Origin: Massilia sp. PDC64
GTDB lineage: Bacteria; Pseudomonadota; Gammaproteobacteria; Burkholderiales; Burkholderiaceae_D
Direction: 5' to 3'
Length of the DNA: 64,000 nucleotides
Assembly: GCF_900101265.1 (NCBI RefSeq)
Contig: NZ_FMZS01000001.1
Location: forward strand, 1-64,000
Shown here: positions 55,474-64,000 of the stretch, in pieces
Layout: every line of letters begins with the position of its first letter
Numbering within the stretch: the first letter of the stretch is position 1
Notes under the pieces: generated by a model
Seen by the model: the letters and a program-made list of their open reading frames with translations, nothing else
The model's database searches: none
What the model was told of the DNA's origin: nothing
Position numbers and translations under genes: made by a program

Positions 55474-57956
55474 GCTTCGGCCGCCTTTTCGAGCTCTCTC
55501 ACCATGCGCGCGACGCGGTCCGCCAGCTTTTCCGTGCTGACCTTTTCGCGGAACCGCTCGACCATCAGCGGGAAGCCGAACGGCGTGGCGCGCTTCAGTT
55601 CGCGGAAGGCGATGCGGCGCGCATGCAGTTCGACGAGCGTGTCGCGCAGGCGCGTGAGTTCCAGCTCCTGTTCCAGCACTTCGCGCTCGGCCTGCGTGAG
55701 CAACAGGTTGCCGCTGTCGTGCTTGCGGAACACTTCGAAGAACAGCGACGACGATGCCTGCACCTGGCGCATGGATTTATGCTGGCCCGGATAGCCCTGG
55801 AAAATGAGTCCCGCGATACGCGCCACTTCGCGGAAGCGCTGCTGCGACAGCTGCGTCGCGTTCAGGCTGTCCAGCACATCCTCCAGCAGGTGCGACGTGT
55901 CGAACAGGCCGACGTCGGCGCCGGTCTCCGCGTTGAAGACCGTCGCCCAGTCCACAGCTTCGGGCGCCAGCAGTTCGAGCCCGTAGTCGTTGACGGCGAC
56001 GGAAAACGTGCTGGGCATGACGCGGCCCACGCGGTACGCGAACAGCGACGCGAGGCCCGTGTGCACGGCGCGGCCCGCAAACGGATACAGGAACAAATGA
56101 TAGCCCTCGCGGCTCTTCATGCTTTCCACGACGAGCACGTCGCTGTCGGGCAGCGCCGACCAGCGCGCCTGGATCTCCAGCAGCGGCTGCAGCGCGCGCA
56201 TCTCCGGCCCGTCGTAGATCCCTTCCCCGGCCAGCTTGAGTTCTTCCAGCGCCGCGTGCGCGAGCTCGGACGACAACGGCATCTTGGTGCCCTGCCAGCG
56301 GCTGACGGCGCCCCGTGTCGAGTCCGAGCGCTTCACGAACGCCGTCATCTCGTGCACGCGCACGAGTTCCAGGATGCGGCCGGAGAACAGGAAGCGGTCG
56401 CCCGGCTTCATGCGGCCGATGAACGATTCCTCCACGCTGCCGATGCGGCCGCCGCTCACGTACTTCACCTGCATCTGCGCGTCCGACACGATGGTCCCGA
56501 TCCCCATGCGGTGGCGCCGGCCGATCTTCACGTCGGGCACGCGGTAGACGCCCTCCTCGTCCGGCAGCACGCGCTTGTACTCCGGATAGATCGTCAGGCT
56601 CTGGCCGCCGCGCGCGACGAAGTCCAGCGCCCACTGCCATTCCTCCGGCGTCAGGTGGCGGTATGACCACGCGCTCTTCACTTCCTCGTAAAACTCCTCG
56701 GAACGGAAGCCGCCGCCCAGCGCGACGGTGACGAGGTGCTGCACGAGCACGTCGAACGGCTTGTTCGGCACCTGCCGCGCTTCGATGCGGCGCGTGGCGA
56801 CGGCGCGCTTGGCGCCCGCCGCTTCCAGCAGCTCCAGGCTGTTCGTCGGCACGAGCGTCACGCGCGAGATGCGGCCCGGCGCGTGGCCGCTGCGGCCCGC
56901 GCGCTGCAACAGGCGCGCGATGCCTTTTGCGCTGCCCACCTGCAGCACGCGCTCGACGGGAAGGAAGTCGACGCCGAGGTCCAGGCTCGCCGTGCACACG
57001 ACGGCCTTCAGGTCGCCGCGCTTGAGGCCCGTCTCGACCCATTCGCGCACCTCGCGGTCGAGCGAACCGTGGTGCAGCGCGACGAGGCCCGCCCAGTCCG
57101 GACGCGCCTCGATGATGTTCTGGTACCACAGCTCCGATTGCGAGCGCGTGTTCGTGAAGACCAGCGTGGCCTCGTGCCGCTCGATCTCGTCGATGACGGG
57201 TTGCAGCATCTGCAGGCCCAGGTGGCCGGCCCACGGAAAGCGCGCCACGCTCTGCGGCACGAGGCAATCGACAACGATCTGTTTTTTCAAATCGCCCTCG
57301 ACGAGCACGCCCGCCTCCGGATCGCCCAGCAGCACGCCGCGCGCCTCCGCCAGATTGCCCATCGTGGCCGACAGGCCCCACACGACGAGCCCGGGATTCC
57401 AGCGCCGCAACCGCGCCAGCGCGAGCTGCACCTGCACGCCGCGCTTGCTACCCATCAGCTCATGCCACTCGTCGATGATGATCATGTCGAGGTGTTTGAA
57501 CTGGTCGCGCGCGGCCGCGTGCGACAGCAGCAGCGACAGGCTTTCCGGCGTCGTGATCAGCACACCCGGCAGCGTCTTCGACTGGCGCGCGCGCTCGGCC
57601 GCGCCCGTGTCGCCCGTGCGCGCGCCGACCGTCCACGTGCCGATGACGTCCGGGCTCGCGGCGCCCAGTTCGGCCGCCGACACTTCCAGCGACCGCTGCG
57701 TATCGGCCGCCAGCGCACGCATCGGCGTGATCCACAGCACGCGCAAGCCCGCGTTCGCCCGCCTGCTGCGATTGGCGCCGCGCAGCAGCGCCGCGAACCA
57801 CACGGCGTACGTCTTGCCGGCACCCGTGTTCGCATGCAGCAGGCCGGATTCGCCCGCCAGCGCGGCCTTCCACACGGCGCGCTGGAACGGAAAGACCTTC
57901 CAGCCGCGCGCCGCAAACCAGCTGTCGACCGCGGCTTCCGCCTGGGACTTGCTCAT
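55470..57956 (-). CDS. Ligase-associated Lhr-type DEXH helicase
   Basis: An 828-aa superfamily 2 helicase of the Lhr-Core type. Walker A is NTGAGKTY (residues 43-50), the DEXH box is IIDEWHEL, motif III is LSATMGNL and motif VI is [12 protein letters not shown] winged helix and the Lhr C-terminal domain follow. Lhr-Core proteins translocate on single strands and unwind hybrids. It overlaps the ligase gene upstream and pdeM downstream by 4 bases each (ATGA at both ends), placing it firmly in the repair operon. Confidence 0.95.
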   Translation of the reverse strand: MSKSQAEAAVDSWFAARGWKVFPFQRAVWKAALAGESGLLHANTGAGKTYAVWFAALLRGANRSRRANAGLRVLWITPMRALAADTQRSLEVSAAELGAASPDVIGTWTVGARTGDTGAAERARQSKTLPGVLITTPESLSLLLSHAAARDQFKHLDMIIIDEWHELMGSKRGVQVQLALARLRRWNPGLVVWGLSATMGNLAEARGVLLGDPEAGVLVEGDLKKQIVVDCLVPQSVARFPWAGHLGLQMLQPVIDEIERHEATLVFTNTRSQSELWYQNIIEARPDWAGLVALHHGSLDREVREWVETGLKRGDLKAVVCTASLDLGVDFLPVERVLQVGSAKGIARLLQRAGRSGHAPGRISRVTLVPTNSLELLEAAGAKRAVATRRIEARQVPNKPFDVLVQHLVTVALGGGFRSEEFYEEVKSAWSYRHLTPEEWQWALDFVARGGQSLTIYPEYKRVLPDEEGVYRVPDVKIGRRHRMGIGTIVSDAQMQVKYVSGGRIGSVEESFIGRMKPGDRFLFSGRILELVRVHEMTAFVKRSDSTRGAVSRWQGTKMPLSSELAHAALEELKLAGEGIYDGPEMRALQPLLEIQARWSALPDSDVLVVESMKSREGYHLFLYPFAGRAVHTGLASLFAYRVGRVMPSTFSVAVNDYGLELLAPEAVDWATVFNAETGADVGLFDTSHLLEDVLDSLNATQLSQQRFREVARIAGLIFQGYPGQHKSMRQVQASSSLFFEVFRKHDSGNLLLTQAEREVLEQELELTRLRDTLVELHARRIAFRELKRATPFGFPLMVERFREKVSTEKLADRVARMVRELEKAAEA

Positions 57957-59584
57957 GGCCCCGCCGCTCCCAGCAGGCCCTTCAACGTATCGAGCGTATC
58001 CGCCTGCTCGACTGTCTTGTCGTCGCGCCGTCGCAGGATGCGGGGAAAGCGCACGGCGATGCCGGCCTTGTGGCGCGTGGACAGCGCGATGCCCTCGAAG
58101 CCGATCTCGAACACCATCGTCGGCCGCACGGACCGCACGGGCCCGAATTTTTCCACCGTCGTCTTGCGGATGATGTTGTCGACCTGCGCGATCTCCGCAT
58201 CCGTCAGGCCGGAATACGCTTTCGCGAACGGGACGAGCTTGCGGTCGGGTCCATCGCCATCCCAGACGGCGAACGTGTAATCCGTGTACAGCGACGCGCG
58301 CCGGCCGCTGCCCGCCTGCGCATAGATCAGCACCGCGTCGACGGCATACGGGTCGATCTTCCACTTCCACCACGTGCCGACGTCCTTCGTGCGGCCCACG
58401 CCGTATTGCGCGTTCCGTGCCTTCAACATCATCCCTTCGACGCCGCGCGCCCGCGATTCCGCCCGCAGTTTTCCCAGGTCGTCCCAGCTGTCGGCCGTCA
58501 CGAGCGGAGAAATGCGCAGCTGCGGTTGCGCCGCGCCCGTGACGAGCGTCTCCAGCAGCGCGCGCCGCTCGTGCTGGGGCAGCGCGCGCGTGTCGACGCC
58601 GTCCAGTTCCAGCAGGTCGTACGCGAGCAGCACGGCGGGCAGCTCGGCCAGCAGTTTCGCGGACAACGTCTTGCGGCCGATGCGCTTTTGCAGGTCGGCG
58701 AACGGTGCCGGTGCGTCGCCCGTCGTCCAGATCAGCACTTCGCCGTCGACGACCGTCCCTTCCGGCAGGGATAAACCCGCCAGTTCGGGAAAGCGTTCCG
58801 TGATCAGGTCCTCGCCGCGCGACCACAGGTAGTTCTGGCCGCCGCGCCGCACGAGTTGCGCGCGGATGCCGTCGTACTTCCACTCCACCTGCCAGTCGCC
58901 CATGTCGCCCAACGCGCTGGGCTCGCCCTGCAACTGGTGCGCGAGGAAGAAGGGGTAAGGCTGGCCGCCGCGCAGCTTGTGCTCGTTGTCCGTCTGCGCC
59001 GCGATCAGTTGCAGGAAACCGGCCGCCGTCGGTTTGACACGGCCATCCGTCCAGCCCATCAGCCGCTGCGCGATCAGTTTCGAATCGACGGCGGCAATCG
59101 ACGCCAGCGCGCGCGTGACGAGCAGCTTCGACACGCCCACGCGAAAGCCGCCGCCGATCAGCTTCACGAACAGGAAGCGTTCGCGCCACGTGAGTTCGTC
59201 CCAGTACGAGAACAGCGCTTCCCGGATCGTGCCCGGATCGGCGCCGCGCAACGGGCCGATGCGCTCTTCCATCCACACGGCCAGGCCGACGTCGCTGTGA
59301 CGCCTCGGGGGAGGCAGGATGTGGGCGATGGTCTCGGCCATGTCGCCGACGGCCGCATACGATTCGTCGAACAGCCAGTCGTCCAGGCCCGCGTATTCGA
59401 TGGCGTACTGGCGCATGAGCTTACTCGGCACGGCCTGGCGCGGCTTGCCGCCCGCGAGGAAGTACACGGCCCAGGCGGCGTTTTCCGGGGCGGCGCTGGC
59501 AAAGTAATTCTGCAGCGCCTCGAGCTTGCGGTTGGTGGCGGTGGTTTCGTCGAGTTCGGCGTACAGGCGGGCGAATTCACGCAT
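57953..59584 (-). CDS. ATP-dependent DNA ligase of the Lhr-associated repair operon
   Basis: A 543-aa ligase. The nucleotidyl lysine is Lys236 in [11 protein letters not shown]. Other ligase motifs are [11 protein letters not shown] and [16 protein letters not shown], and an N-terminal DNA-binding domain occupies about 1-200. The C-terminal OB-fold includes [20 protein letters not shown]. Ligases of this family are annotated as cisplatin-damage-response ligases. The ATG at 59584 lies 8 bases inside the exonuclease gene's end; the gene overlaps the helicase start by 4 bases. Confidence 0.94.
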   Translation of the reverse strand: MREFARLYAELDETTATNRKLEALQNYFASAAPENAAWAVYFLAGGKPRQAVPSKLMRQYAIEYAGLDDWLFDESYAAVGDMAETIAHILPPPRRHSDVGLAVWMEERIGPLRGADPGTIREALFSYWDELTWRERFLFVKLIGGGFRVGVSKLLVTRALASIAAVDSKLIAQRLMGWTDGRVKPTAAGFLQLIAAQTDNEHKLRGGQPYPFFLAHQLQGEPSALGDMGDWQVEWKYDGIRAQLVRRGGQNYLWSRGEDLITERFPELAGLSLPEGTVVDGEVLIWTTGDAPAPFADLQKRIGRKTLSAKLLAELPAVLLAYDLLELDGVDTRALPQHERRALLETLVTGAAQPQLRISPLVTADSWDDLGKLRAESRARGVEGMMLKARNAQYGVGRTKDVGTWWKWKIDPYAVDAVLIYAQAGSGRRASLYTDYTFAVWDGDGPDRKLVPFAKAYSGLTDAEIAQVDNIIRKTTVEKFGPVRSVRPTMVFEIGFEGIALSTRHKAGIAVRFPRILRRRDDKTVEQADTLDTLKGLLGAAGP

Positions 59585-60626
59585 CCTTCGCCTCCTCGAC
59601 AGGCGCCAGCGGCTCGCCGGGCGTGGCCGTGACGGCTTCGTCGTCCTCCTCGCCGTATTCCGTGTCGAACGCTTTCGCATCGAGGCCGATCTGGCACAGC
59701 CAGCGCACCATCACGGGAATCGAACCGTGCGTGACGATCACCTGCTGCGCGCCCGTGGCGTGGATCGCGTCCAGCAGGCCGGGCCAGTCGGCATGGTCGG
59801 ACAGCACGAAGCCGCGGTCGACGCCGCGCCGCCGGCGCGCGCCGCGCAGCAGCATCCAGCCGCTGGCGAAGGCGTCGGAATAGTCGCCGAAGCGGCGCGT
59901 CCACGGCGAACCGGAGGCGGACGGCGGTGCCAGCACGAGCGCCCTTTTCAGGTCCGCCTTGTCCGTCTCGCTGACCATCTGCGTGTGCGGCAGCACCACA
60001 CCGCCCTCGCGGTAGATGCGGTTCAGCGGCTCGACGGCGCCGTGGCAGACGATCGGACCGATGGAGGGATCGAGGCCGCACAACAGGCGCTGCGCCTTGC
60101 CGAACGCGTAGGCGTACAGGATGCTCGTACGGCCCTCTTCCGCGTTGCGGCGCCACCAGCGGTTGATGTCGTCGAACACCTCCTGCTGCGGATCCCAGCG
60201 GTAGATCGGCAGGCCGAACGTGGATTCCGTGATGAAGGTGTGGCAGCGCACGGCTTCGAACGGGGCGCACGTGGCGTCCGGCTCGACCTTGTAGTCGCCC
60301 GACGCGACCCAGATCTCGCCTTCGTATTCCATGCGGATCTGGGCCGAACCCAGCACGTGGCCGGCCGGATGCAGCGAGATCGTCACGCCGTTGTGGACGA
60401 TGCGCTCGCCGTAGTCGAGGCCCTCGATGTTGATGTCCTGGCCGAGGCGCGACTTCAGGATCCCGACGCTTTGCGTCGAGGCCAGGTAGTGCTTGTGGCC
60501 CCAGCGCGCGTGGTCGCCGTGCGCATGGGTGATGACGGCCCGGTCGACCGGCCGCCACGGGTCGATGTAGAACTGGCCCGGCACACAGTACAGGCCCTCC
60601 TTGCGTACGACGACCATGTCTCCCAT
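59577..60626 (-). CDS. Ligase-associated MBL-fold DNA exonuclease
   Basis: A 349-aa metallo-beta-lactamase/beta-CASP nuclease related to SNM1/Pso2 and YSH1. The metal site is THAHGDHARWGH (residues 33-44), with HPAGHVLGSAQI, SGDYKVEPD and FVLSDHADWPG. It should trim DNA ends for the linked ligase. ATG 60626 is used; ATG 60617 (MVVVRKEG) is also possible. It follows recQ by 21 bases and overlaps the ligase start by 8. Confidence 0.94.
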   Translation of the reverse strand: MGDMVVVRKEGLYCVPGQFYIDPWRPVDRAVITHAHGDHARWGHKHYLASTQSVGILKSRLGQDINIEGLDYGERIVHNGVTISLHPAGHVLGSAQIRMEYEGEIWVASGDYKVEPDATCAPFEAVRCHTFITESTFGLPIYRWDPQQEVFDDINRWWRRNAEEGRTSILYAYAFGKAQRLLCGLDPSIGPIVCHGAVEPLNRIYREGGVVLPHTQMVSETDKADLKRALVLAPPSASGSPWTRRFGDYSDAFASGWMLLRGARRRRGVDRGFVLSDHADWPGLLDAIHATGAQQVIVTHGSIPVMVRWLCQIGLDAKAFDTEYGEEDDEAVTATPGEPLAPVEEAKDA

Positions 60627-60647
60627 GCGGTTGGCGTCCTCCTCGTA

Positions 60648-62360
60648 TCAGGCCGGCGTCACGAAGTCGGCGAGGAACGCGCGCTGCTCGCCGTCCGGGA
60701 ATTCGATGTGGACCTGGTCCCCGGCCACGGACAGCACGACGCCTTCGCCATACTTCGGCACCGTCACGCGCGCGCCGGTGTCGAACGCGGGGCCGGCCGG
60801 CGCCTCGGCTTCCGGCTCGCGGTCGAATTCGTCGTCGCGGATTTCGATGTCTTCCGTCAGCACGGCGGCTGGCGGATTCAGGCAGTTGTCGCAGCGGCAG
60901 CACTTCTCGAAGCCTTCGACCTCGTCGCCGAAATAATCGAGCAGCAGCTTCCAGCGGCAGAAACCGCTCACCGCATACGATACCATCTGTTCGAGCGCTT
61001 CCTTGTCGCGCTCCTGTTTCTGGCGATAGATCTCGGCCATCGCCGCGAACAGTTTGTCGTCCGGTGTCGCGCTGCCGGGCAGGTACGCGAGCTTGCGGTT
61101 CTGGCGCAGCAGCTTCGCATCCTTCAGCAGTTTCAGGCAGACCTTCAGGTGCGGCCCAGCCAAGTCCCCTGCCACGTCGTCGACGCGGTCCGGCGTCGCC
61201 GTCTCGTTCTCCGCCAGCCCGCGCACGGCGTCGTACACGGCGCGGATCTCGTCCGCCGTCGGGTAGTGCTTCACGAGGAAGAACTGCTGCACGCGTTTGT
61301 CGTCCTGCAGGAACAGCAGGGTGCAGCTGGCGTCCTGGCCGTCGCGGCCCGCGCGGCCGGATTCCTGGTAATAGGCTTCCAGGTTCGCGGGGATCTGGAG
61401 GTGAATCACGAAGCGCGTGTCCGGCTTGTCGATGCCCATGCCGAACGCGTTCGTCGCCACCATCACGCGCCGCTCGTCGTTCATGAACAGATCCTGGTTC
61501 GCCTTGCGCTCGGCGGCGTGCAGCTTGCCGTGGTAGAGCGTGACGGATTCGCCGGCATCCAGCAGCACCTGGTGCATCTCCTCGGCCGCCTTGACGGTGG
61601 CCGCGTAGACGATGCCCGTGCCTTTCGTCTCGCGCACGAGGCGCAGGGCCTCCTGCAGCTTCTCGTCCGGGTTCGTCACCTGCACGACGGCGTACTGCAG
61701 GTTCGGCCGGTAGATGCCCGTGTTGATGACGTTCATCCGCGGACGGTTGAGCTGCCGGCCGATATCGTCGACGACGTCTTCCGTCGCCGTCGCCGTCAGT
61801 GCGAGCACGGGCGGGCGGCCCAGCGCCTCGATCGCGCCCGCCATCTCGAGGTAGGCCGGACGGAAATCGTGGCCCCATTGCGAAATGCAGTGGGCTTCGT
61901 CGACGACCACGAGGGCGATCTTCACGGCCTTCAGCACGTCGACGAATTCGGGCATCGTGAGACGCTCGGGCGTGCAGAACACGATCTCGCAGCGACCCTC
62001 CACGATCGCCGCCAGCGCCGTCCTCTCCTCTTCCGCCGACAGGCTGCTGTTGACCTGCTCGGCGCGGATGCCGAGTTCCCCGAGCTTTTCCAGCTGGTCT
62101 TTCATCAGCGAGATCAGCGGCGAGACGACGACCGTCATGCCGTCGAGGATGCGGGCGGGGATCTGGTAGCACAGCGATTTGCCGCTGCCGGTCGGCATGA
62201 TCGCCAGCGTGTCCTTGCCATCGAGGACGCTGTCGATCACGCGTTGCTGGCCGTCGCGCAGGTGTTCGATGCCGAACACGGTATGCAGCAGGCGGCGAAT
62301 GGTGTTGCGGCGGACCGCGAGCACACCTTTGTGGAGGAGTTTGGGATCGTGTGTGGTCAT
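60648..62360 (-). CDS. recQ: RecQ-family DNA helicase with a non-standard C-terminus
   Basis: A 570-aa 3'-5' helicase. Walker A is MPTGSGKSLCY, the DEAH box VVVDEAHCISQWGHDFRPAY, motif VI QESGRAGRDGQ. The zinc site is formed by CRWKLLLDYFG and CCRCDNC. After it there is no recognisable RQC winged helix or HRDC domain; instead an acidic linker leads to a roughly 45-residue beta-rich end (GARVTVPKYGEGVV; VHIEFPDGEQRAF) resembling the Tudor-like C-terminus of UvrD/PcrA helicases. ATG 62360 (MTTHDPKLLHKG) is chosen over a TTG at 62408. It heads the ligase-associated repair operon, with 21 bases to the exonuclease gene. Confidence 0.92.
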   Translation of the reverse strand: MTTHDPKLLHKGVLAVRRNTIRRLLHTVFGIEHLRDGQQRVIDSVLDGKDTLAIMPTGSGKSLCYQIPARILDGMTVVVSPLISLMKDQLEKLGELGIRAEQVNSSLSAEEERTALAAIVEGRCEIVFCTPERLTMPEFVDVLKAVKIALVVVDEAHCISQWGHDFRPAYLEMAGAIEALGRPPVLALTATATEDVVDDIGRQLNRPRMNVINTGIYRPNLQYAVVQVTNPDEKLQEALRLVRETKGTGIVYAATVKAAEEMHQVLLDAGESVTLYHGKLHAAERKANQDLFMNDERRVMVATNAFGMGIDKPDTRFVIHLQIPANLEAYYQESGRAGRDGQDASCTLLFLQDDKRVQQFFLVKHYPTADEIRAVYDAVRGLAENETATPDRVDDVAGDLAGPHLKVCLKLLKDAKLLRQNRKLAYLPGSATPDDKLFAAMAEIYRQKQERDKEALEQMVSYAVSGFCRWKLLLDYFGDEVEGFEKCCRCDNCLNPPAAVLTEDIEIRDDEFDREPEAEAPAGPAFDTGARVTVPKYGEGVVLSVAGDQVHIEFPDGEQRAFLADFVTPA

Positions 62361-62475
62361 GATGATGCCAATGTAAGCCTGAGCACGGCGACACACCATA
62401 GGACGCAACCTACAGCAACCGTAGGAGGCCGTGCACGAGCCACCCCATGCGTTCAGACAGAGGGACGAGGTCCAG

Positions 62476-62490
62476 TCCTACAGGTTGACG
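62476..62490 (+). promoter_or_regulatory. TCCTACAGG-type conserved motif
   Basis: TCCTACAGGTTGACG matches 14 of 15 bases of the motif at 52517-52531. Both lie upstream of rightward genes (here about 80 bases before a 39-aa ORF), in otherwise unrelated leaders. A shared regulator is possible but unproven. Confidence 0.45.
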
Positions 62491-62571
62491 GATTGCCAGC
62501 CGATAGTTTCTCTGAAGCACACCTTATAAGATGACATCAACACGACAGCAAACCGCATCCGGAGGTTCATC

Positions 62572-62691
62572 ATGGCCCGCTTCCTGCCCGCCCCCTTTAC
62601 CGCCGCCTGGCTCGCGCTCACGAGCATGACCACGTGGCTCTTGTGCGAAACCGATGCGCTGGCGGGCTTCGCGCCGCTGTTCTTCCATTGA
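62572..62691 (+). CDS. 39-aa hydrophobic small ORF
   Basis: ATG at 62572 is preceded by CCGGAGG 7 bases upstream, a strong ribosome site. The 39-residue product (MARFLPAPFTAAWLAL...) is mostly hydrophobic and could be a single-pass membrane microprotein. It stops at 62691, about 100 bases before the receiver-like gene. No family is recognised; expression is unproven. Confidence 0.5.
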   Translation: MARFLPAPFTAAWLALTSMTTWLLCETDALAGFAPLFFH

Positions 62692-62788
62692 CGATGCGGC
62701 GCATCTGCTCCTACCCTTGCATATTTGTTACAAATTAGCAGTTGAACAATATGAGGAGGTCGCCATACCTGAAGCAGGAGGACTCAGC

Positions 62789-63235
62789 ATGAAGTACGCC
62801 CTGATCTATGACGATGACGCGGCCGCACGCCGCCACAGTGCCACCCTGCTCAAGTCGCTCGGCTACGTCGTCGCCGAGACGACGACGGCGCAAGCGACGC
62901 TGAACGCCACGCAGGCGCTGCACTTCGACGTGATTCTCACCTCCAGCGCGCACGCGGCCGGCGACCGGCGCGCCCTGCCCGGCGAACTCTCGCGTCTGGC
63001 GCCCGACACGCCCACGATCCTGATGCTCGACGAGGACGAACCCTTCCCGCCGCTGTACCACGCGTTCAGCGCCACCATCGTCAAGCCTGCCACCGTGCGC
63101 GCCCTGCGCCACGCGCTGGAGTTCGGGCTGGACGGCACGGGCCCCCATCCGGTGCCCTCCCGCGTCCGCTTCGAGCGGCGCGACGGCCAGCGGCGCCGCC
63201 ACGCGCGCGACATGGCCTCCACCCGGTTGGCATAA
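62789..63235 (+). CDS. Receiver-like protein lacking the phospho-acceptor Asp
   Basis: A 148-aa protein with a CheY-type fold signature: MKYALIYDDD (acidic pocket), then FDVILTSSAHAAG, where the expected Asp near 52 is Ser, then ATIVKPATVRAL with the conserved Lys. A 30-residue basic Arg-rich tail follows (RVRFERRDGQRRRHARD), which might bind nucleic acid or protein. It is likely a phosphorylation-independent receiver. AGGAGG lies 7 bases before the ATG. No kinase or output gene is adjacent. Confidence 0.8.
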   Translation: MKYALIYDDDAAARRHSATLLKSLGYVVAETTTAQATLNATQALHFDVILTSSAHAAGDRRALPGELSRLAPDTPTILMLDEDEPFPPLYHAFSATIVKPATVRALRHALEFGLDGTGPHPVPSRVRFERRDGQRRRHARDMASTRLA

Positions 63236-63370
63236 ATACAATTTGTGAATTATCGCTAACAATCTTTGGTTTGATCAGGCATCCACCGAGGCATAAGATA
63301 GTTGCAATAAAAATGTTATCGCAAACATAATTTTGTGAAATAACAGCAAATAACAATAATCGGAGGAGAT
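63236..63370 (+). promoter_or_regulatory. AT-rich control region with repeated half-sites
   Basis: These 135 bases are strikingly AT-rich for this genome. A 12-base motif TTATCGCTAACA (63250-63261) recurs as TTATCGCAAACA (63316-63327), and TTTGTGAA is also repeated (63243-63250 and 63332-63339). This looks like a multi-site promoter for the downstream hydrolase gene. No -35/-10 is assigned with confidence. Confidence 0.6.
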
Positions 63371-63433
63371 ATGCCGTACACCCTGATCCCGCGTCGCCGA
63401 CCGCTTTTCCTTTCCCCTCCCATTCCGCGCTGA
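63371..63433 (+). CDS. 20-codon leader-like ORF
   Basis: ATG at 63371 is preceded by CGGAGGAGAT, an excellent ribosome site. It encodes a 20-residue Arg/Pro-rich peptide (MPYTLIPRRRPLF then LSPPIPR) and stops at 63433, 177 bases before the hydrolase start. Arg codons and Pro-Pro runs could stall ribosomes, so it may be a regulatory leader peptide; alternatively it is chance. The rest of 63434-63610 shows no gene. Confidence 0.45.
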   Translation: MPYTLIPRRRPLFLSPPIPR

Positions 63434-63610
63434 TCGCGCACCCCGACAGTCCGCAGTTTTTTCACGGCGATCCTGTGCCCCCACTCGGGCACGGGCGTCG
63501 CTCGTCCTGCCCGCCGGCGATCCCGGCACGGGTCCGCAGCAAAAGCAGCACACGCAGTGAACTCCCGGGCCGCCCCCGCCCGGCAACCAACCCGAACCAC
63601 GGAGACGTTC

Positions 63611-64000
63611 ATGCCCCATGCTTTTTCGCGCACCACCCGCCGCGTCGCGTCGGCGATTGTCATGTTGTCCGCCTTCGCCGTCAGCGCGTCCGCGCAGACG
63701 GTCGCCATCAACCCGGCCACGACGTACCAGACCGTGCGCGGCTTCGGCGGTTTCAGCGGCGCCGGCTGGGCCGCGGAGCTGACCAGCGCCCAGGTCGACG
63801 CCGCCTTCGGCACCGGCACGGGCCAGATCGGCCTGTCCATCATGCGCCTGCGCATCGACCCGGATCCCAGCAAATGGTCCACGCAACTGGCGTCCGCGCA
63901 ACTCGCCAAGGCGAAGGGCGCCATCCTGTTCGGGACGCCGTGGACGCCGCCTGCGAACATGAAGGACAACAACAGCCTCGTCAAGGGCAGCCTGCTGCCG
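63611..64000 (+). CDS. GH30-family glucuronoxylanase-like hydrolase (3' end outside the window)
   Basis: The frame is open from ATG 63611 to the window end (130 residues seen). A signal peptide (ending SASAQT) is followed by the GH30 start TVRGFGGFSGAGWAAEL, then IGLSIMRLRIDPDPSKW and ILFGTPWTPPANMK. This matches bacterial XynC-type glucuronoarabinoxylan endoxylanases, which cut xylan near glucuronic acid branches. The catalytic acids lie beyond the window. GGAG lies 6 bases before the ATG. A glucosylceramidase-like GH30 is the main alternative. Confidence 0.82.
   Translation, partial: MPHAFSRTTRRVASAIVMLSAFAVSASAQTVAINPATTYQTVRGFGGFSGAGWAAELTSAQVDAAFGTGTGQIGLSIMRLRIDPDPSKWSTQLASAQLAKAKGAILFGTPWTPPANMKDNNSLVKGSLLP

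Noticed and set aside
55470..59276. A 1268-codon frame suggesting a ligase-helicase fusion
   Set aside because: Only the part from 57956 encodes helicase. Upstream of it this frame is the wrong frame of the ligase gene, which has its own ATG and motifs.
59164..62394. A 1076-codon open frame on the minus strand spanning recQ and the exonuclease gene
   Set aside because: It is in a different frame from both real genes; the product is Arg/Pro-rich without motifs.

Overview
The window is GC-rich chromosomal DNA from a Gram-negative betaproteobacterium, most likely Oxalobacteraceae of the Massilia/Telluria type. That placement is inferred from the leuC-entericidin-leuD-leuB-asd-fimV-truA-trpFBA-accD-folC-SPOR-cvpA-purF-metZ gene order, the rpsF-priB-rpsR-rplI-dnaB run, and the polysaccharide-degrading enzymes. 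No tRNA, rRNA, CRISPR array, prophage or intact insertion sequence was seen. Most of the window is dense, operon-organised housekeeping DNA.

Left end (1-4200): the 3' part of arnA and arnD (lipid A aminoarabinose modification), a Bcp-type peroxiredoxin and a PIN-PhoH ATPase.

Signalling and secretion block (4224-18540): two transcription units diverge from about 14800. Leftward run a GAF/HD-GYP phosphodiesterase, a CHASE2 adenylate cyclase (start and stop codons overlapping), a two-partner secretion pore (TpsB), a large TpsA exoprotein ending in fourteen C-x8-C units, and a FecR-domain protein. Rightward run a metallo-beta-lactamase-fold hydrolase, a GAF-fused GspE/PilB-type ATPase and a small lipoprotein. 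This is the best candidate for an undescribed system: cyclic-nucleotide signalling genes beside a surface-protein secretion pair.

Middle (18553-29110): a lipoprotein pullulanase, an inverted array of short 'TTCGGGGTCAGAGCAC' repeats, a PiT phosphate transporter with its DUF47 partner, dnaB, the S6-PriB-S18-L9 operon, lexA with its own SOS box, and two small exported proteins.

Biosynthetic super-cluster (29176-47728, all leftward): leucine, aspartate-family, tryptophan, fatty-acid, folate, purine and methionine genes with fimV and truA.

Chemotaxis, stress and regulators (47948-53573): a cheZ-cheA pair, a universal stress protein, a NarL-type response regulator and a CRP/FNR-type regulator.

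DNA repair block (54823-62360, leftward): recQ (with an unusual C-terminus), then the ligase-associated exonuclease, ATP-dependent ligase, Lhr-type helicase and PdeM phosphoesterase, mostly with overlapping ends.

Right end (62572-64000): a 39-aa ORF, a receiver-like protein lacking its phospho-acceptor Asp, an AT-rich control region with a 20-codon ORF, and the start of a GH30 glucuronoxylanase-like gene. With the pullulanase this points to a plant- or soil-associated polysaccharide degrader.
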